A model generated the notes under the pieces. The model was not told where the DNA came from and did not search any database. It saw only the letters and a program-made list of their open reading frames with translations. Positions 25,611-36,072 of a stretch of DNA of 64,000 nucleotides are shown here, piece after piece. The stretch is from Qipengyuania sp. HL-TH1. Its GTDB lineage: Bacteria > Pseudomonadota > Alphaproteobacteria > Sphingomonadales > Sphingomonadaceae. Numbering within the stretch: the first letter of the stretch is position 1; each line of letters begins with the position of its first letter. Where the stretch lies: positions 1 to 64,000 of the forward strand of contig NZ_CP142675.1 in assembly GCF_036365825.1 (NCBI RefSeq), written 5' to 3'. Both the position numbers and the translations under genes were made by a program.

Positions 25611-28600
25611 CTAGCTCGCCAGTAGCGTTGCGTTCCCTCCGGCCGCGGTCGTGTCGATGCACACCACGCGTTCGGTGGCGAAGCGCGCGACATAGTGCGG
25701 GCCGCCCGCCTTGGGGCCGGTTCCCGACAGGCCCTCGCCACCGAAGGGCTGGCTTTCGACCACGGCGCCGATCTGGTTGCGGTTGACGTAGAAATTGCCG
25801 ACCTTGGCGCGCGCTTCCACGAAGGCGCGCGTGTCGTCATTGCGGCTGTGGAGCCCCAGCGTCAGGCCGAAACCGGTGGCGTTGATATCCTCTACCACGC
25901 GCTCGAGGTCGGACGCCTTCCAGCGGACCACATGCAGGATCGGGCCGAAGTTCTCGCGCTTCAGGTCGAGGATCGAATCCATTTCGATGATCGTCGGTGC
26001 GACGTAGCAACCGGCATTCGCCCCGCGGTGCAGGCGGCGGCGCCAGACCGGTCGCCCGCCCTTCTTGCGGCGCGCGACATGGCGTTCGAGCGAGGATTTG
26101 GCATCCATGTCGATTACCGGGCCGACATCGGTTGCAAGGTGTTCGGGATTGCCGATCGTCAGCGCTTCGAACCCGCCGCGGATCATCTTCAGCATGTCGT
26201 CATAGACATCGTCCTGGATGTAGAGGACGCGCAAGGCGGAGCAGCGTTGGCCGGCGCTCTGGAACGCGCTGGCGACGACATCGCGTGTGACCTGTTCGGG
26301 CAGCGCGGTGGAATCGACGATCATCGCGTTCTGGCCGCCGGTCTCGGCGATCAGCGTGGCGATGGGGCCTTCGCGCGCTGCCAGTCCGCGATTGATCGCC
26401 TGCGCGGTCTGGCTCGAGCCGGTAAACGCCACGCCTGCAATGCGCGGATCCGACGTGATCATCTCGCCCACATCGCCCGCGCCGGGCAGGAGCTGGAACG
26501 CCGCTTCGGGAATGCCCGCTTCATGGCACAGGCGCACTGCGAGCGCGGCGATCAGCGGGGTCTGCTCGGCAGGCTTGGCGATGACGGTGTTGCCCGCGGC
26601 CAGCGCGGCGGCGGGGGTGCCGATGAAGATCGCCAGCGGGAAGTTCCACGGGCTGATGCAGGCAAACACGCCGCGGCCGTGCAGGCTCAGGCGGTTTTCT
26701 TCGCCGGTCGGGCCTGGCAGCGGGATGGGGCCAGTGAACTGGCGCCGCGCCTCATTGGCGTAGAAGCGCAGGAAATCGACTGCTTCGCGCAGTTCGAGCA
26801 CTGCATCCATCAGCGTCTTGCCGGCTTCGCGCTGGCACAGGCTGAGGAATTCGTCAGTATGGTCCTCGAACAGATCGGCGGCGGCATCGAGCAGCAGCGC
26901 GCGCTTCTCGCCGCCCAGCCGGTCCCAGCCGGGCTGGATCGCTTCGGCGCGCGTGATCGCTTCCTCGACTTCGAAATCGAGCGCGTCGCGCCGCGTGCCG
27001 ACTTCGGCGGACAGATCGTGCGGCTTGTTGATCGGCGCCACTTCGCCCTCGGCCCCCGATACGAAGGTCGGCTCGGCTACCCAATGGCGGCTTTCGAGCG
27101 CGGCGAGGCGATCCTGCAGCGGTTCGAGCACCAGCGGGTCGGACAGGTCGATCCCCGCCGAATTGGGGCGGCCGGGGAAGATGTCGGTCGGCAGCGGAAT
27201 GGTCGGGTTGCGATAGGGCGCGAGCGCTGCGAGGTCGGCCACCGGGTCGGTCGCCAGTTCGGCGGCCGGCACTTCGGCATCGGCCATGCGATTGACGAAC
27301 GAGCTGTTGGCGCCGTTTTCGAGGAGGCGCCGTACCAGATAGGCGAGCAGGTCCTTATGCGTGCCGGTGGGGGCGTAGATGCGCACATTGGTGCGATCAC
27401 TGCCTTCCATCTGCGCGAGCGCGCCGTAGATGTCCTCGCCCATGCCGTGCAGCCGCTGGAATTCGAGCGGCTTGTTCCCCGCCAGCGCCTTGATCGCGCC
27501 GATGGTGTAGGCGTTATGCGTGGCGAATGCCGGATAGATCGCATCGTCTGAGGCGAGCATCTTTTCCGCGCAGGCAAGGTAGCTCACATCGGTCGCCAGT
27601 TTGCGCGTGAAAACGGGGAAATCCTTGAAGCCGCCGACCTGGCTGAGCTTGATTTCGGTATCCCAATAGGCACCCTTGACCAGCCGGACGAAGAACTTGC
27701 GGTCGTATTTGCGCGCCAGCCGGGCGGTCCAGTCGACCATCGGCGCGCCGCGCTTCTGATAGGCCTGGATGGCCAGGCCGAACCCTTCCCAGCGGCTCCC
27801 GTCGGGACGCGTGAACAGGCTGTCGTCGCGCGCCAGCGCCTCGATCAAATCCATCGACAGCTCGAGCCGGTCGGCTTCCTCGGCATCGATGGTGAAGTGG
27901 ATATTGGCATCGCGCGCCGCAGTGGCGAGATCGCGCACGATCGGCAGCAGGTCGGCCACCGCAAGGTCGGCGTGAAGGAAGGTATATTTCGGATGCAGCG
28001 CCGACAGCTTGACCGAAATGCCCGGCGCGGTGCGGACATCGCCGGTGGCCTCCTTGACCAGCCGGTCGATCGCCTTGTGATAATTCACCCGGTAGCGCTC
28101 GGCATCGTCATAGGTCATCGCGGCTTCACCCAGCATGTCGAAGCTGTGCGTCAGTCCGCGCGCGCGTTCGGGCGCGGCGCGCTTGAGCGATTCCTGGATC
28201 GTGCGGCCATAGACGAACTGGCCGCCGAGGATGCGCATGGCCTGCAGCGTCGCGGTGCGGATCACGGGTTCGCCAAGGCGGTTGACCGCGCGCTTCAGCG
28301 TCTTGCCCATCCCCTTCTGTGCATCCTCGGGGCGGTCGAGCACCTCGCCGGTCAGCATCAGCGAGAAGGTCGCGGCATTGACGAAGGTCGACGAGCTTTC
28401 GCCCATGTGTTCGGCCCAGTCGATATCGCCGATCTTGTCGCGGATCAGCGCATCGGCGGTGGCGGCATCGGGCACGCGCAGCAATGCTTCGGCAAGGCAC
28501 ATCAGCGCCACGCCTTCCTCGGTCGCAAGGCCGTATTGATGCAGGAAGGCGTCGATCCCGCTCGCCTTGCGCTGACGCGCGTCCTCGATCAGGCGGATCG

Positions 28601-28748
28601 CGATCCGCGCTGCTTCCTCGTGTTTCGCGCTGGCGGCGCCGGCCTGTGCCATGCGTTCGGCGACGCAGGCATTTTCTTCCGCGCGATAGGCTTCGCGGAG
28701 AGCTTGGCGGGAAATGGGGGACAGGCGGGCAGGATCGTGCAGGGCCAT
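25611..28748 (-). CDS. putA: Bifunctional proline dehydrogenase / L-glutamate-gamma-semialdehyde dehydrogenase
   Basis: A 1045-residue short-form PutA. Residues about 1-120 are helical; the PRODH barrel follows ([53 protein letters not shown]); the P5C dehydrogenase domain has [27 protein letters not shown], the glutamate in [10 protein letters not shown] and the nucleophile in [14 protein letters not shown]. It oxidises proline to glutamate with FAD and NAD. There is no N-terminal ribbon-helix-helix domain, so it should not repress its own gene. The stretch at about 880-900 ([17 protein letters not shown]) is unusually arginine-rich. Confidence 0.97.
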   Translation of the reverse strand: MALHDPARLSPISRQALREAYRAEENACVAERMAQAGAASAKHEEAARIAIRLIEDARQRKASGIDAFLHQYGLATEEGVALMCLAEALLRVPDAATADALIRDKIGDIDWAEHMGESSSTFVNAATFSLMLTGEVLDRPEDAQKGMGKTLKRAVNRLGEPVIRTATLQAMRILGGQFVYGRTIQESLKRAAPERARGLTHSFDMLGEAAMTYDDAERYRVNYHKAIDRLVKEATGDVRTAPGISVKLSALHPKYTFLHADLAVADLLPIVRDLATAARDANIHFTIDAEEADRLELSMDLIEALARDDSLFTRPDGSRWEGFGLAIQAYQKRGAPMVDWTARLARKYDRKFFVRLVKGAYWDTEIKLSQVGGFKDFPVFTRKLATDVSYLACAEKMLASDDAIYPAFATHNAYTIGAIKALAGNKPLEFQRLHGMGEDIYGALAQMEGSDRTNVRIYAPTGTHKDLLAYLVRRLLENGANSSFVNRMADAEVPAAELATDPVADLAALAPYRNPTIPLPTDIFPGRPNSAGIDLSDPLVLEPLQDRLAALESRHWVAEPTFVSGAEGEVAPINKPHDLSAEVGTRRDALDFEVEEAITRAEAIQPGWDRLGGEKRALLLDAAADLFEDHTDEFLSLCQREAGKTLMDAVLELREAVDFLRFYANEARRQFTGPIPLPGPTGEENRLSLHGRGVFACISPWNFPLAIFIGTPAAALAAGNTVIAKPAEQTPLIAALAVRLCHEAGIPEAAFQLLPGAGDVGEMITSDPRIAGVAFTGSSQTAQAINRGLAAREGPIATLIAETGGQNAMIVDSTALPEQVTRDVVASAFQSAGQRCSALRVLYIQDDVYDDMLKMIRGGFEALTIGNPEHLATDVGPVIDMDAKSSLERHVARRKKGGRPVWRRRLHRGANAGCYVAPTIIEMDSILDLKRENFGPILHVVRWKASDLERVVEDINATGFGLTLGLHSRNDDTRAFVEARAKVGNFYVNRNQIGAVVESQPFGGEGLSGTGPKAGGPHYVARFATERVVCIDTTAAGGNATLLAS

Positions 28749-28842
28749 ACGACTCCGGGAGAACGAGGGATCAAGCAGGCCCCTTGGACCTGCGGTGGTT
28801 CCCTTTCAAGCATTGTGGAACGCGGTGGTTCCGTAGCGTCGT

Positions 28843-30330
28843 TCAGTCGCGCGCGGCGAACCAGTCGGTCACGGCCTGCTGTGCATCCTCGGCCAGGTGT
28901 AGGCCCAGCTTGCTACGCCGCCACAACACATCTTCGGCGGTGCGGGCGTATTCATGCGCGACGAGGTAGCGCAGTTCGGCCACATAAAGCGTGCCGCCGA
29001 AGTGCCGCCCGAGATCGGCGAGCGAGGTCGCCTCGCCCAGCACGAGGTCGAGCCGGGTGCCATAGGCGCGCGCGAGCCGCTGGAGCATTTCGGGCGGCAC
29101 CCAGCCATAGCGTTCGTTCGCGCGCCACAGGAAAGCGGCAAAATCGCCATCGGGCATGTCGCCCCCGGGTAGCGGCGCCTGCGCGGTCCACGCCGCGCCG
29201 GGCAGATCGAGCACTTGGCCAAGCTTTTCCAGAGCGTGTTCGGCAAGCTTGCGATAGGTGGTGATCTTGCCGCCATAGACCGACAGGATCGGCGCGCCGC
29301 CCTCGGCTTCCAGCTCGAACACATAGTCGCGCGTGACGGTCGAATTGCTCGCCGCATTGTCTTCGTACAGCGGGCGCACCCCGGCATAGGTGGAGACGAT
29401 CTCCTCCTCGCTCACCGCGCTGGTGAAATAGCGCGAGGCGGCTTCGCACAGATACGTGACTTCCTCGGGCGCGATGCGCACGTCGTCGAGATCCCCCCTG
29501 TACAGCTGGTCGGTGGTGCCGATCAGCGTGAAATCGCGCTCGTAGGGAATGGCGAAGACGATCCGCCCGTCGGGCTGCTGGAAGATATAGGCATGCTCGC
29601 CCGGGAAGCGGCGCGAGACGATGATGTGGCTGCCCTTGACCAGTCGCAGATGCGCCGGCGTGCTACGGCCGAGCGCGGTTTTCGCCACGCGATCGACAAA
29701 CGGGCCGGCGGCGTTGATCACCGCGCGCGCGGTCACCTCGCTCTCGCCAGAACCATCGCGGAGTGTTGCCCGCCACCCGTCGGCGGCGCGCGCCAGCGCC
29801 GTGCATTCGGTCCCGACCCGCACCACGGCGCCGCGTTCCTCGGCATCCTTGACCGTCAGCACCACCAGCCGTGCATCCTCGACCCAGCAGTCGGAATATT
29901 CGAACCCGGTCCTCAGCCGCTCCTGCAGCACTCCGCGATGCGGGGCGACGCGCAGGTCGACACGCTTGCTGCGCGGCAGGCTCATCTTCCCGCCGATGCG
30001 ATCGTATAGCAACAGGCCGAGGCGCAGCATCCATTTGGGCCGCATGCTCGGTTCATGCGGCATCACGAAACGCAGCGGCCAGATGATATGCGGTGCATTG
30101 CGCAGCAGCACTTCGCGTTCGCGCAGGCTCTCCGAGACGAGCCGGAACTCGTAATGCTCGAGATAGCGCAGCCCGCCATGGACCAGCTTGGTGCTGGCCG
30201 ATGAGGTATGCGAGGCAAGGTCGTCTTTCTCGACCAGCAGCACGCGCAGCCCGCGCCCGGCGGCATCGCGCGCTATCCCGGCACCATTGATTCCGCCACC
30301 GATGACTAGGAGGTCGTAAGCCTGGCTCAT
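28843..30330 (-). CDS. glpD: Aerobic glycerol-3-phosphate dehydrogenase
   Basis: A 495-residue FAD enzyme. YDLLVIGGGINGAGIARDAA is the dinucleotide fold; DLASHTSSASTKLVHGGLRY is the GlpD family signature; ISVYGGKITTYRKLAEHALE appears as the late FAD motif. It oxidises glycerol-3-phosphate to DHAP, feeding electrons to ubiquinone at the membrane. Its ATG overlaps the stop of mtnP by four bases. No glycerol kinase or facilitator gene is adjacent. Confidence 0.97.
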   Translation of the reverse strand: MSQAYDLLVIGGGINGAGIARDAAGRGLRVLLVEKDDLASHTSSASTKLVHGGLRYLEHYEFRLVSESLREREVLLRNAPHIIWPLRFVMPHEPSMRPKWMLRLGLLLYDRIGGKMSLPRSKRVDLRVAPHRGVLQERLRTGFEYSDCWVEDARLVVLTVKDAEERGAVVRVGTECTALARAADGWRATLRDGSGESEVTARAVINAAGPFVDRVAKTALGRSTPAHLRLVKGSHIIVSRRFPGEHAYIFQQPDGRIVFAIPYERDFTLIGTTDQLYRGDLDDVRIAPEEVTYLCEAASRYFTSAVSEEEIVSTYAGVRPLYEDNAASNSTVTRDYVFELEAEGGAPILSVYGGKITTYRKLAEHALEKLGQVLDLPGAAWTAQAPLPGGDMPDGDFAAFLWRANERYGWVPPEMLQRLARAYGTRLDLVLGEATSLADLGRHFGGTLYVAELRYLVAHEYARTAEDVLWRRSKLGLHLAEDAQQAVTDWFAARD

Positions 30331-31199
30331 CCCTGCTGGAGCAACCGCCCGGCAATGGCGTCGAGCTTGGCCAGCGTGGCACGATCATGCTGTTCGGTGG
30401 CGGTGATCACCGCGTCGTCCAGCGCGTGGTCGATCGGCGAAGGGCTACGCTTGCGCGGCAGGCCCTTGCAGAACGCCTCGACCGCCTTGCGCGCCAGTTT
30501 GGAGTTCTGCTCCATCTGCTCGACGACCTGCGCCAGATCGACTGCCTCGCCCTCTTCGCGCCAGCAATCGTAATCGGTGACCATGGCCAGCAGCGCGTAG
30601 GGCAGTTCGGCCTCGCGCGCGAGCCGGGCTTCTGGCATGCCGGTCATCCCGATCACTTCGGCGCCCCAATGGCGGTAAAGCCGGCTTTCCGCCCTGGTTG
30701 AAAACTGCGGACCTTCCATCGCCAGATAGGTCGCCCCCTCGGTGCATTCGCCGCCCGCGCCGGTGACTGCCTTGGCCGCGTGTTTGGCGAGCCGGGGGCA
30801 GACCGGGTCGGCCATGCTGACATGCGTGACGAAGCCGTCGCCGAAGAAGGTCGACGGGCGGCCCTTGGTGTTGTCGATGAACTGGTCGACCGTGACGAAG
30901 CGGCCCGGCGCCAGCTCCTCCGACAACGAGCCGACCGCGCTGATCGCGAGGATGTCGGTACAGCCCGCGCGTTTGAGCGCATCGATATTGGCGCGCGCAT
31001 TGATCGTCGAAGGGGCGATGCGGTGTCCCCGCCCATGACGCGGCAGGAAGCGCACGCGGACATGGCCGATGGTTCCGCACAGGACTTCGTCCGACGGCTG
31101 GCCCCAGGGCGACTGGATCGGGATCCATTGCGCATCCTCGAGCGCATCGATGGCATAAAGCCCCGATCCTCCGATGATGCCGATGGTCCAGTCGCTCAT
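30327..31199 (-). CDS. mtnP: S-methyl-5'-thioadenosine phosphorylase
   Basis: A 290-residue purine-phosphorylase family enzyme. WTIGIIGGSGLYAIDALED opens the protein, RFLPRHGRGHRIAPSTINAR is the phosphate and purine region, and YLAMEGPQFSTRAESRLYR with VIGMTGMPEARLAREAELPY are the MTAP/PNP signatures. It splits methylthioadenosine, the by-product of polyamine and acyl-homoserine-lactone synthesis, for methionine salvage. An AAGGGAA site precedes the chosen ATG; the frame extends a few codons further. It overlaps glpD, an unusual partner. Confidence 0.94.
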   Translation of the reverse strand: MSDWTIGIIGGSGLYAIDALEDAQWIPIQSPWGQPSDEVLCGTIGHVRVRFLPRHGRGHRIAPSTINARANIDALKRAGCTDILAISAVGSLSEELAPGRFVTVDQFIDNTKGRPSTFFGDGFVTHVSMADPVCPRLAKHAAKAVTGAGGECTEGATYLAMEGPQFSTRAESRLYRHWGAEVIGMTGMPEARLAREAELPYALLAMVTDYDCWREEGEAVDLAQVVEQMEQNSKLARKAVEAFCKGLPRKRSPSPIDHALDDAVITATEQHDRATLAKLDAIAGRLLQQG

Positions 31200-31450
31200 A
31201 TATTCCCTTTCGCGTCGCAAGCCGATCCGTGTCCGGCAGCGCGGGTCAAGATCGCGTTAACATGACGGCGAGGCGTGGCGGGTGGCAGCGGCTAAGTCCA
31301 CCCCTCAAATCGGCCAATGGTTCGCATGCGGGGTCGCGTGCAAGGCCCGCCCAGGCCATACGCATTGGTATTCACGCGCTACCGATGGGCGCCCCGCTTG
31401 ACACTGCGCCCGGTTTCGCGCGGAACCCTCCGCAATGCGGGACATAGGGA

Positions 31451-34237
31451 ATGATGATGGCCGAAACGAAGATCGAACCGACCCTGGCAAGCCTGAGCGA
31501 CAGGCTGCGCGTGCTCCACAGCCAGACGCGCGAGACGCCGCTGTTCAACCCCGTGTTCCAGCTCTCGCTCGACATTTCGCGCAAGCTCGAAAGCGGCGAG
31601 CTGGGGATCGACGCGCTGGCCGGGCTGGTCGACGAACTCGAAGCGCAATCGCTCGATGCGCGGGCTGTGCGGCTCGGCAATCTGCTCGAACCGCAGGAGG
31701 CCGACCACCGGCTCGCCACGCTGGCGGCGGCAGGCGATAATTTCGAGCGCTTCCGCGCCTCGTGGGAACGCCCGCACATGCATGCGGTGTTTACCGCCCA
31801 CCCCACCTTCCTGCTGACCCCGCGGCAGAGCGAGGCGGTGGCCACCGCGGTCGCCTCGGGACGCGAAGCCGATCCGCAGGGCCCTTCCGAGACGCCCGAA
31901 ATCACGCTGCGCTACGAGCATGAATGCGCCATGGCCGCGCTGGCCAATGCGCAGGATGCGCGCGACCGCATCGTAGCCGCGGTGCTGCGCGAAGCGCGCG
32001 GGGCCTATCCCGACCGCTGGACCGAATTGCAGCCCATGCCGTTCCGCTTCGCCAGCTGGGTCGGTTACGACATGGACGGGCGCACCGATATCACCTGGTA
32101 CAATTCGATCGCCTTCCGCCTGTCCGAAAAGGCGCAGCGGCTGGGGCGCTATGCGGATACGCTCGAGGCGATCGACGTGGCGCACGGGGCCATCGCCGCG
32201 CTGCGCGCCGCCCGCGATCATGCGGCCGCGAGCGCGGCGGACTTCGCCGGGGACCTGTCCGACCCGGCGGCAATGTCGGCCGCCGCCAATCGCCTGACGG
32301 CGGACCATCCGGCCAAGCTGCTCACGCTTGCCCCGCTGATTGACCAGCTCGAGAGCGAGGCGGGCGACAGCAATGCGGAGGATGCAATCGGCCGGCGCAC
32401 GCTGGCGGCCGCCATGCGCGCCGACGGGCTCGGCATGAGCTGGATCCATTTTCGCGTGAATGCCAAACAGCTCCACAATGCGATCCGCACGCGGCTGGGT
32501 GATGCAGCGGATATCGACTTGTCCAGCCGCGGCGCAATTGCGGCATTGCGCGAACTGCTCGCCAGCGTTGAACCGCAAAGCGCCAATTTCGCCAGCCTCG
32601 CGGTCGAAAGCTCGACCGCGGTGCGGCAGTTCCTCGCGATGGCGCAGATCCTCAAGCATGTGGATGCCGATGCACCGATCCGCATGCTGGTGGCCGAATG
32701 CGAGCAGCCCTCCACCGTGCTCGCCGCGCTCTATTTCGCCAAGCTGTTCGGAATTGCCGACAAGGTCGATGTCTCGCCGCTGTTCGAGACCGAGACCGCG
32801 CTCGAACATGGCGGACGGTTTCTGGACCTGCTGCTCGCCGAGCCCGACTACAAGGCCTATGCCAAGGTGCGCGGGCGCGTGGCGATCCAGACGGGTTTTT
32901 CCGATGCGGGGCGCTTCGTCGGCCAGATTCCCGCCAGCCTCGCGATCGAGCGGCTGCAGGGGCGGCTGGCCGAGGCGATGGCCGCCAACGGGCTGACCGA
33001 TGTCGCCGCGCTGATCTTCAATACGCATGGCGAAGGCATGGGCCGCGGCGCGCATCCTTCCAGTTTCGAAGACCGCATCGAATGGGCGCTCAGTGCCTGG
33101 GCGCAGCGGCGCTTCGCCCGTGCGGGGGTCGCGCTCGAGCCAGAAGCAAGCTTCCAGGGCGGTGATGGGTATCTGCCCTTCGCCACGCCCGATCTCGCAC
33201 TCGCCACGCTGACCCAGGTCATCGCGCACAGCCCCGCGCATACCGATGCCGACGTTCCCACCGATCCCTTCTACCGGCGGACCGATCTCAGCCTCGATTT
33301 CTACCGCGCGATCAAGGAGCACCAGCGCGACCATCTCGAAAGTCGGACCTACAGCCGTGCGATCACCGCTTTCGGCCTCGGGCTGCTCAACGAAACCGGT
33401 AGCCGCAAGTCGCGCCGGCAGAGCGACCTGTCCGCCGATCGCGAGATGAGCCTGCGCCAGATCCGCGCGATCCCGCACAACGCCATCCTGCAGCAACTGG
33501 GCTATCCGGTGAACATCATTGCCGGGGTCGGCAGCGCGGCCGAAGGCAATATCGAGGAGCTTGGCGCGCTGCTCACCGAGAGCGCGCGCGGCCGCCAGAT
33601 CATGCGGCTGGTCCGCGCCTCGAATGCGCTCGCCAGCATCAAGACCGTCGCCGCCTTCGGCGAATTGTTCAATTCGGCCTATTGGGCGAGCCGCCCCTAT
33701 CGCGGCACCGAACAGCATCTTGCGCAGGCCTGTGAAGCGCTCGCCGAATATCTGATCAAGGACGATCGCAACGGCGTGTTCCGGCGGCTGGCCTCTAGGC
33801 TGCGCGTCGATGCGCTCAAGCTCCACCGCCTGTTCGACCTCGTGCCCGATGACGATCCGCATCCCGAACGCGAAAGCGTGCGCCGCGCGATCGGCGTGCT
33901 GCAGGCGGTGCGCCTCGCGCTGCTCCAGCACATGTTCCTCAAGGTGGTTTCGGTGCCAGCCTTCAGCCGCGCCAACGACATCAGCCGCACCGATGTGCTC
34001 GAAATGGTCTTCACCCTGCGAATCGACGAAGCGCTGGCGCAATTGCGCCGCGCTTTCCCCATCAGCTTCCCGCGCAAGGGCGATTTCGCGCTCGACGAAG
34101 CGGGCGAGTATCCGCTGGGCGAGGGCGAAGGCTATGCCGCGATCCGCGCCAATTCGATCGAGCCGATCGAGCAGGCCTATGCGCTGTGCCTGCGGATCTC
34201 GACCGCCATCGCCAACGAGTTCGGCGCACACGGCTGA
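31451..34237 (+). CDS. ppc: Divergent phosphoenolpyruvate carboxylase homologue
   Basis: A 928-residue protein with PEPC landmarks throughout: VFTAHPTFLLTP (TAHPT histidine), SWVGYDMDGRTD (normally GGDRDGN), TGFSDAGRF (normally YSDSAKD), FNTHGEGMGRGAHP (normally FHGRGG..GRGG.P), GSRKSRRQ and LRQIRAIPHN (normally GSRP.KR and LRAIPW). The C-terminal QNTG of ordinary PEPC is absent (it ends ANEFGAHG). PEPC makes oxaloacetate from PEP and bicarbonate. Several active-site positions differ, so activity may be altered. Consecutive ATG codons at the start leave the exact first residue open. The upstream region is divergent from mtnP. Confidence 0.85.
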   Translation: MMMAETKIEPTLASLSDRLRVLHSQTRETPLFNPVFQLSLDISRKLESGELGIDALAGLVDELEAQSLDARAVRLGNLLEPQEADHRLATLAAAGDNFERFRASWERPHMHAVFTAHPTFLLTPRQSEAVATAVASGREADPQGPSETPEITLRYEHECAMAALANAQDARDRIVAAVLREARGAYPDRWTELQPMPFRFASWVGYDMDGRTDITWYNSIAFRLSEKAQRLGRYADTLEAIDVAHGAIAALRAARDHAAASAADFAGDLSDPAAMSAAANRLTADHPAKLLTLAPLIDQLESEAGDSNAEDAIGRRTLAAAMRADGLGMSWIHFRVNAKQLHNAIRTRLGDAADIDLSSRGAIAALRELLASVEPQSANFASLAVESSTAVRQFLAMAQILKHVDADAPIRMLVAECEQPSTVLAALYFAKLFGIADKVDVSPLFETETALEHGGRFLDLLLAEPDYKAYAKVRGRVAIQTGFSDAGRFVGQIPASLAIERLQGRLAEAMAANGLTDVAALIFNTHGEGMGRGAHPSSFEDRIEWALSAWAQRRFARAGVALEPEASFQGGDGYLPFATPDLALATLTQVIAHSPAHTDADVPTDPFYRRTDLSLDFYRAIKEHQRDHLESRTYSRAITAFGLGLLNETGSRKSRRQSDLSADREMSLRQIRAIPHNAILQQLGYPVNIIAGVGSAAEGNIEELGALLTESARGRQIMRLVRASNALASIKTVAAFGELFNSAYWASRPYRGTEQHLAQACEALAEYLIKDDRNGVFRRLASRLRVDALKLHRLFDLVPDDDPHPERESVRRAIGVLQAVRLALLQHMFLKVVSVPAFSRANDISRTDVLEMVFTLRIDEALAQLRRAFPISFPRKGDFALDEAGEYPLGEGEGYAAIRANSIEPIEQAYALCLRISTAIANEFGAHG

Positions 34238-34295
34238 TTGAAATCGCCGCGATACGGGCGCATTGTCCCTCCCGATCAACTTGGGGGATGCGGTC

Positions 34296-35636
34296 ATGGG
34301 GAATTTCCTGCTCGGAGTCGGCGCGACGATCGTGGCGCTTGGCGTGCTCGGCTATCTCGGCTTCCGGCTGTTTCGCCGCGGGCCGCTGACGTTCGAGATC
34401 GACGGCTTCTACAGCCATGTGGTCGATGGCGATGTCGGCCCCTTCATCCGCGATGTGCAGGCGGATGTCCCCGATGCGAAGATCTGCACGCTGGACGATC
34501 GCATGTCCTGTTCGATCCGCGATGCGGTGCAATGCCACAACCAGGCCGAACGGCCCGATTGCAACGTGCTGCTGCTGTCGGGGGGCGGCCAATGGGGGGC
34601 CTATGGGGCGGGCCTGTTCGACACGCTGAGCAGACATAGCCCCGACGAGCTCGCTCTGCCGGGAATCGGCGTGATCACCGGCATCTCAACCGGTTCGCTG
34701 CAGGCGCTGATGCTGATGGTCGGGCTCGACCCCGCGCAGACCCCGGACATGCGGCGTTTCGCGCTCGACCGGCTGGTGTGGGGTTATTCGCCCGAACGCG
34801 AAAGCGATGTGGTGAACAATACCAAGCTGATTTCCGTGCCGCTCTACGGCTCGGCCGCGGGGACTGCGCCGCTGCGCAAGCGGATCATCGAAGCGCTGAT
34901 GCCCGGCGGCGATCCGCGGTTGGTCGAGGCGATCGGCAATTCGAGCATCGAAGGGTTCGTCGGCTTCGTCGAGGCCGAACGCGGCGTGTTCCGCTATGCC
35001 GAGGTCAAGCAGCTGGTGAACGCTGCGCCCGATGCGGCGGCAGCGGCCCAGGCGCTGGCGGCGGCGTCGATGGCGTCTTCCGCCATGCCGGTGTTCCACC
35101 AGCAATTGCGGGTCGCGGGCAGCGATGGGAAGCCGATGACGCAATATGACGGCGGGGTGCGCCGCTCGGTGTTCTTCGACCGGGCGATGGCCGCGGTCGA
35201 CCAGGAAGTGCGCAAGCAGATGGCCGCGCAAACCGGCCCGGAGGCGCTGGCGACCATGAAGCAGGCGAGCTTCGGCGACGATTACGAACGCAAGGCGCCG
35301 ACCGTCTATGTCGTGCGTAACGGCCCCACCGCGCGCAAGCCCGACGCAGCGCTCAACACCACTTCGGGTCCGCTCAAGAACGGCCAGCGCGGCTACGACT
35401 TGCTGGTCAATGAAAGCGAGATCGGCGCGATTGCGGGGCTGCGGCTCAACAATCCCTATGGCAAGATCATGCTGACCAGCGCCGACCGCTACGATACATT
35501 CCCGAGCGATGTGGGCGAGAACTTCAAGGATGACGAGATGTTCAAGCCCGCGTTCATGGCGCGGCTGCGCGACCTGGGTCGGCACAAGGCCGAACGCCCC
35601 ACTGGGCCGTGGTGGCCGCTGAGCAAGATCGCCTAG
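34296..35636 (+). CDS. Patatin-like phospholipase with N-terminal membrane helix
   Basis: A 446-residue protein. MGNFLLGVGATIVALGVLGY forms an N-terminal membrane anchor or signal. The patatin domain has the oxyanion loop LSGGGQWGAYGAGLFDTL, the nucleophile elbow GISTGS, and the Asp of the dyad in YDGGVRR. Such enzymes hydrolyse acyl esters of phospholipids. GGGGGATGCGGTC in front gives the ribosome-binding site for this ATG; an upstream TTG is less likely. It follows ppc by 58 bases on the same strand. Confidence 0.9.
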   Translation: MGNFLLGVGATIVALGVLGYLGFRLFRRGPLTFEIDGFYSHVVDGDVGPFIRDVQADVPDAKICTLDDRMSCSIRDAVQCHNQAERPDCNVLLLSGGGQWGAYGAGLFDTLSRHSPDELALPGIGVITGISTGSLQALMLMVGLDPAQTPDMRRFALDRLVWGYSPERESDVVNNTKLISVPLYGSAAGTAPLRKRIIEALMPGGDPRLVEAIGNSSIEGFVGFVEAERGVFRYAEVKQLVNAAPDAAAAAQALAAASMASSAMPVFHQQLRVAGSDGKPMTQYDGGVRRSVFFDRAMAAVDQEVRKQMAAQTGPEALATMKQASFGDDYERKAPTVYVVRNGPTARKPDAALNTTSGPLKNGQRGYDLLVNESEIGAIAGLRLNNPYGKIMLTSADRYDTFPSDVGENFKDDEMFKPAFMARLRDLGRHKAERPTGPWWPLSKIA

Positions 35637-35668
35637 CCTTTACGCTCCGGTCGCCCGGCGGAGGGGCG

Positions 35669-35983
35669 TCAATCCGCGGGGACGATCCGCAAACGCAAGC
35701 CGTCACATGCGTCGGTGAGCGGAATCTGGCAGGACAATCGCGACCCCGCCTGGCGGTGGTCGGACCCGTCAAGCAAATCGTCCTCCTCGCTCGACATCGG
35801 TTCCGGCGCGACGAAGTCGGACTCCACGACAATGTGGCAGGTCGCGCACGAACAGCATCCGCCGCACAGAGCCAGCAAGTCCTGGAAACCACTGTCGCGG
35901 ATTGCTTCCATCAGCGAACCATCCGGTGCGACCTCGACGGTTTGCTCGGTGCCCGAGAGATTCTTGATGTGCAGCTTGATCAT
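35669..35983 (-). CDS. [2Fe-2S] ferredoxin, adrenodoxin type
   Basis: A 104-residue ferredoxin. Cluster cysteines are in CGGCCSCATC (C-x5-C-x2-C) with the fourth in RLSCQIPLTDACDGL; SLMEAIRDSG is the usual helix. It carries one electron, typically for cytochrome P450 or other oxygenases, including diiron enzymes. It is convergent with the patatin gene, and the membrane-protein gene follows 89 bases upstream. No reductase or P450 gene lies in the window; the diiron desaturase at 36854 is a possible but unproven partner. Confidence 0.93.
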   Translation of the reverse strand: MIKLHIKNLSGTEQTVEVAPDGSLMEAIRDSGFQDLLALCGGCCSCATCHIVVESDFVAPEPMSSEEDDLLDGSDHRQAGSRLSCQIPLTDACDGLRLRIVPAD

Positions 35984-36072
35984 GAATGGCGCTCCTTCCG
36001 GCGCGATGGCGGCTGGGGGTGTTGCGGGAGTGATTGACGGATGGGTCGCCGCTGGCGAGCTCGTCCGGGCCG

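Noticed and set aside
26030..26090. Possible double frameshift in putA where the protein reads [17 protein letters not shown]
   Set aside because: Both flanks stay in frame and the segment lies in a variable loop; an ordinary arginine-rich loop is enough.
31379..34297. 972-codon minus-strand open frame opposite ppc
   Set aside because: Composition is arginine/alanine/glycine-rich without motifs; the plus strand carries clear PEPC motifs.
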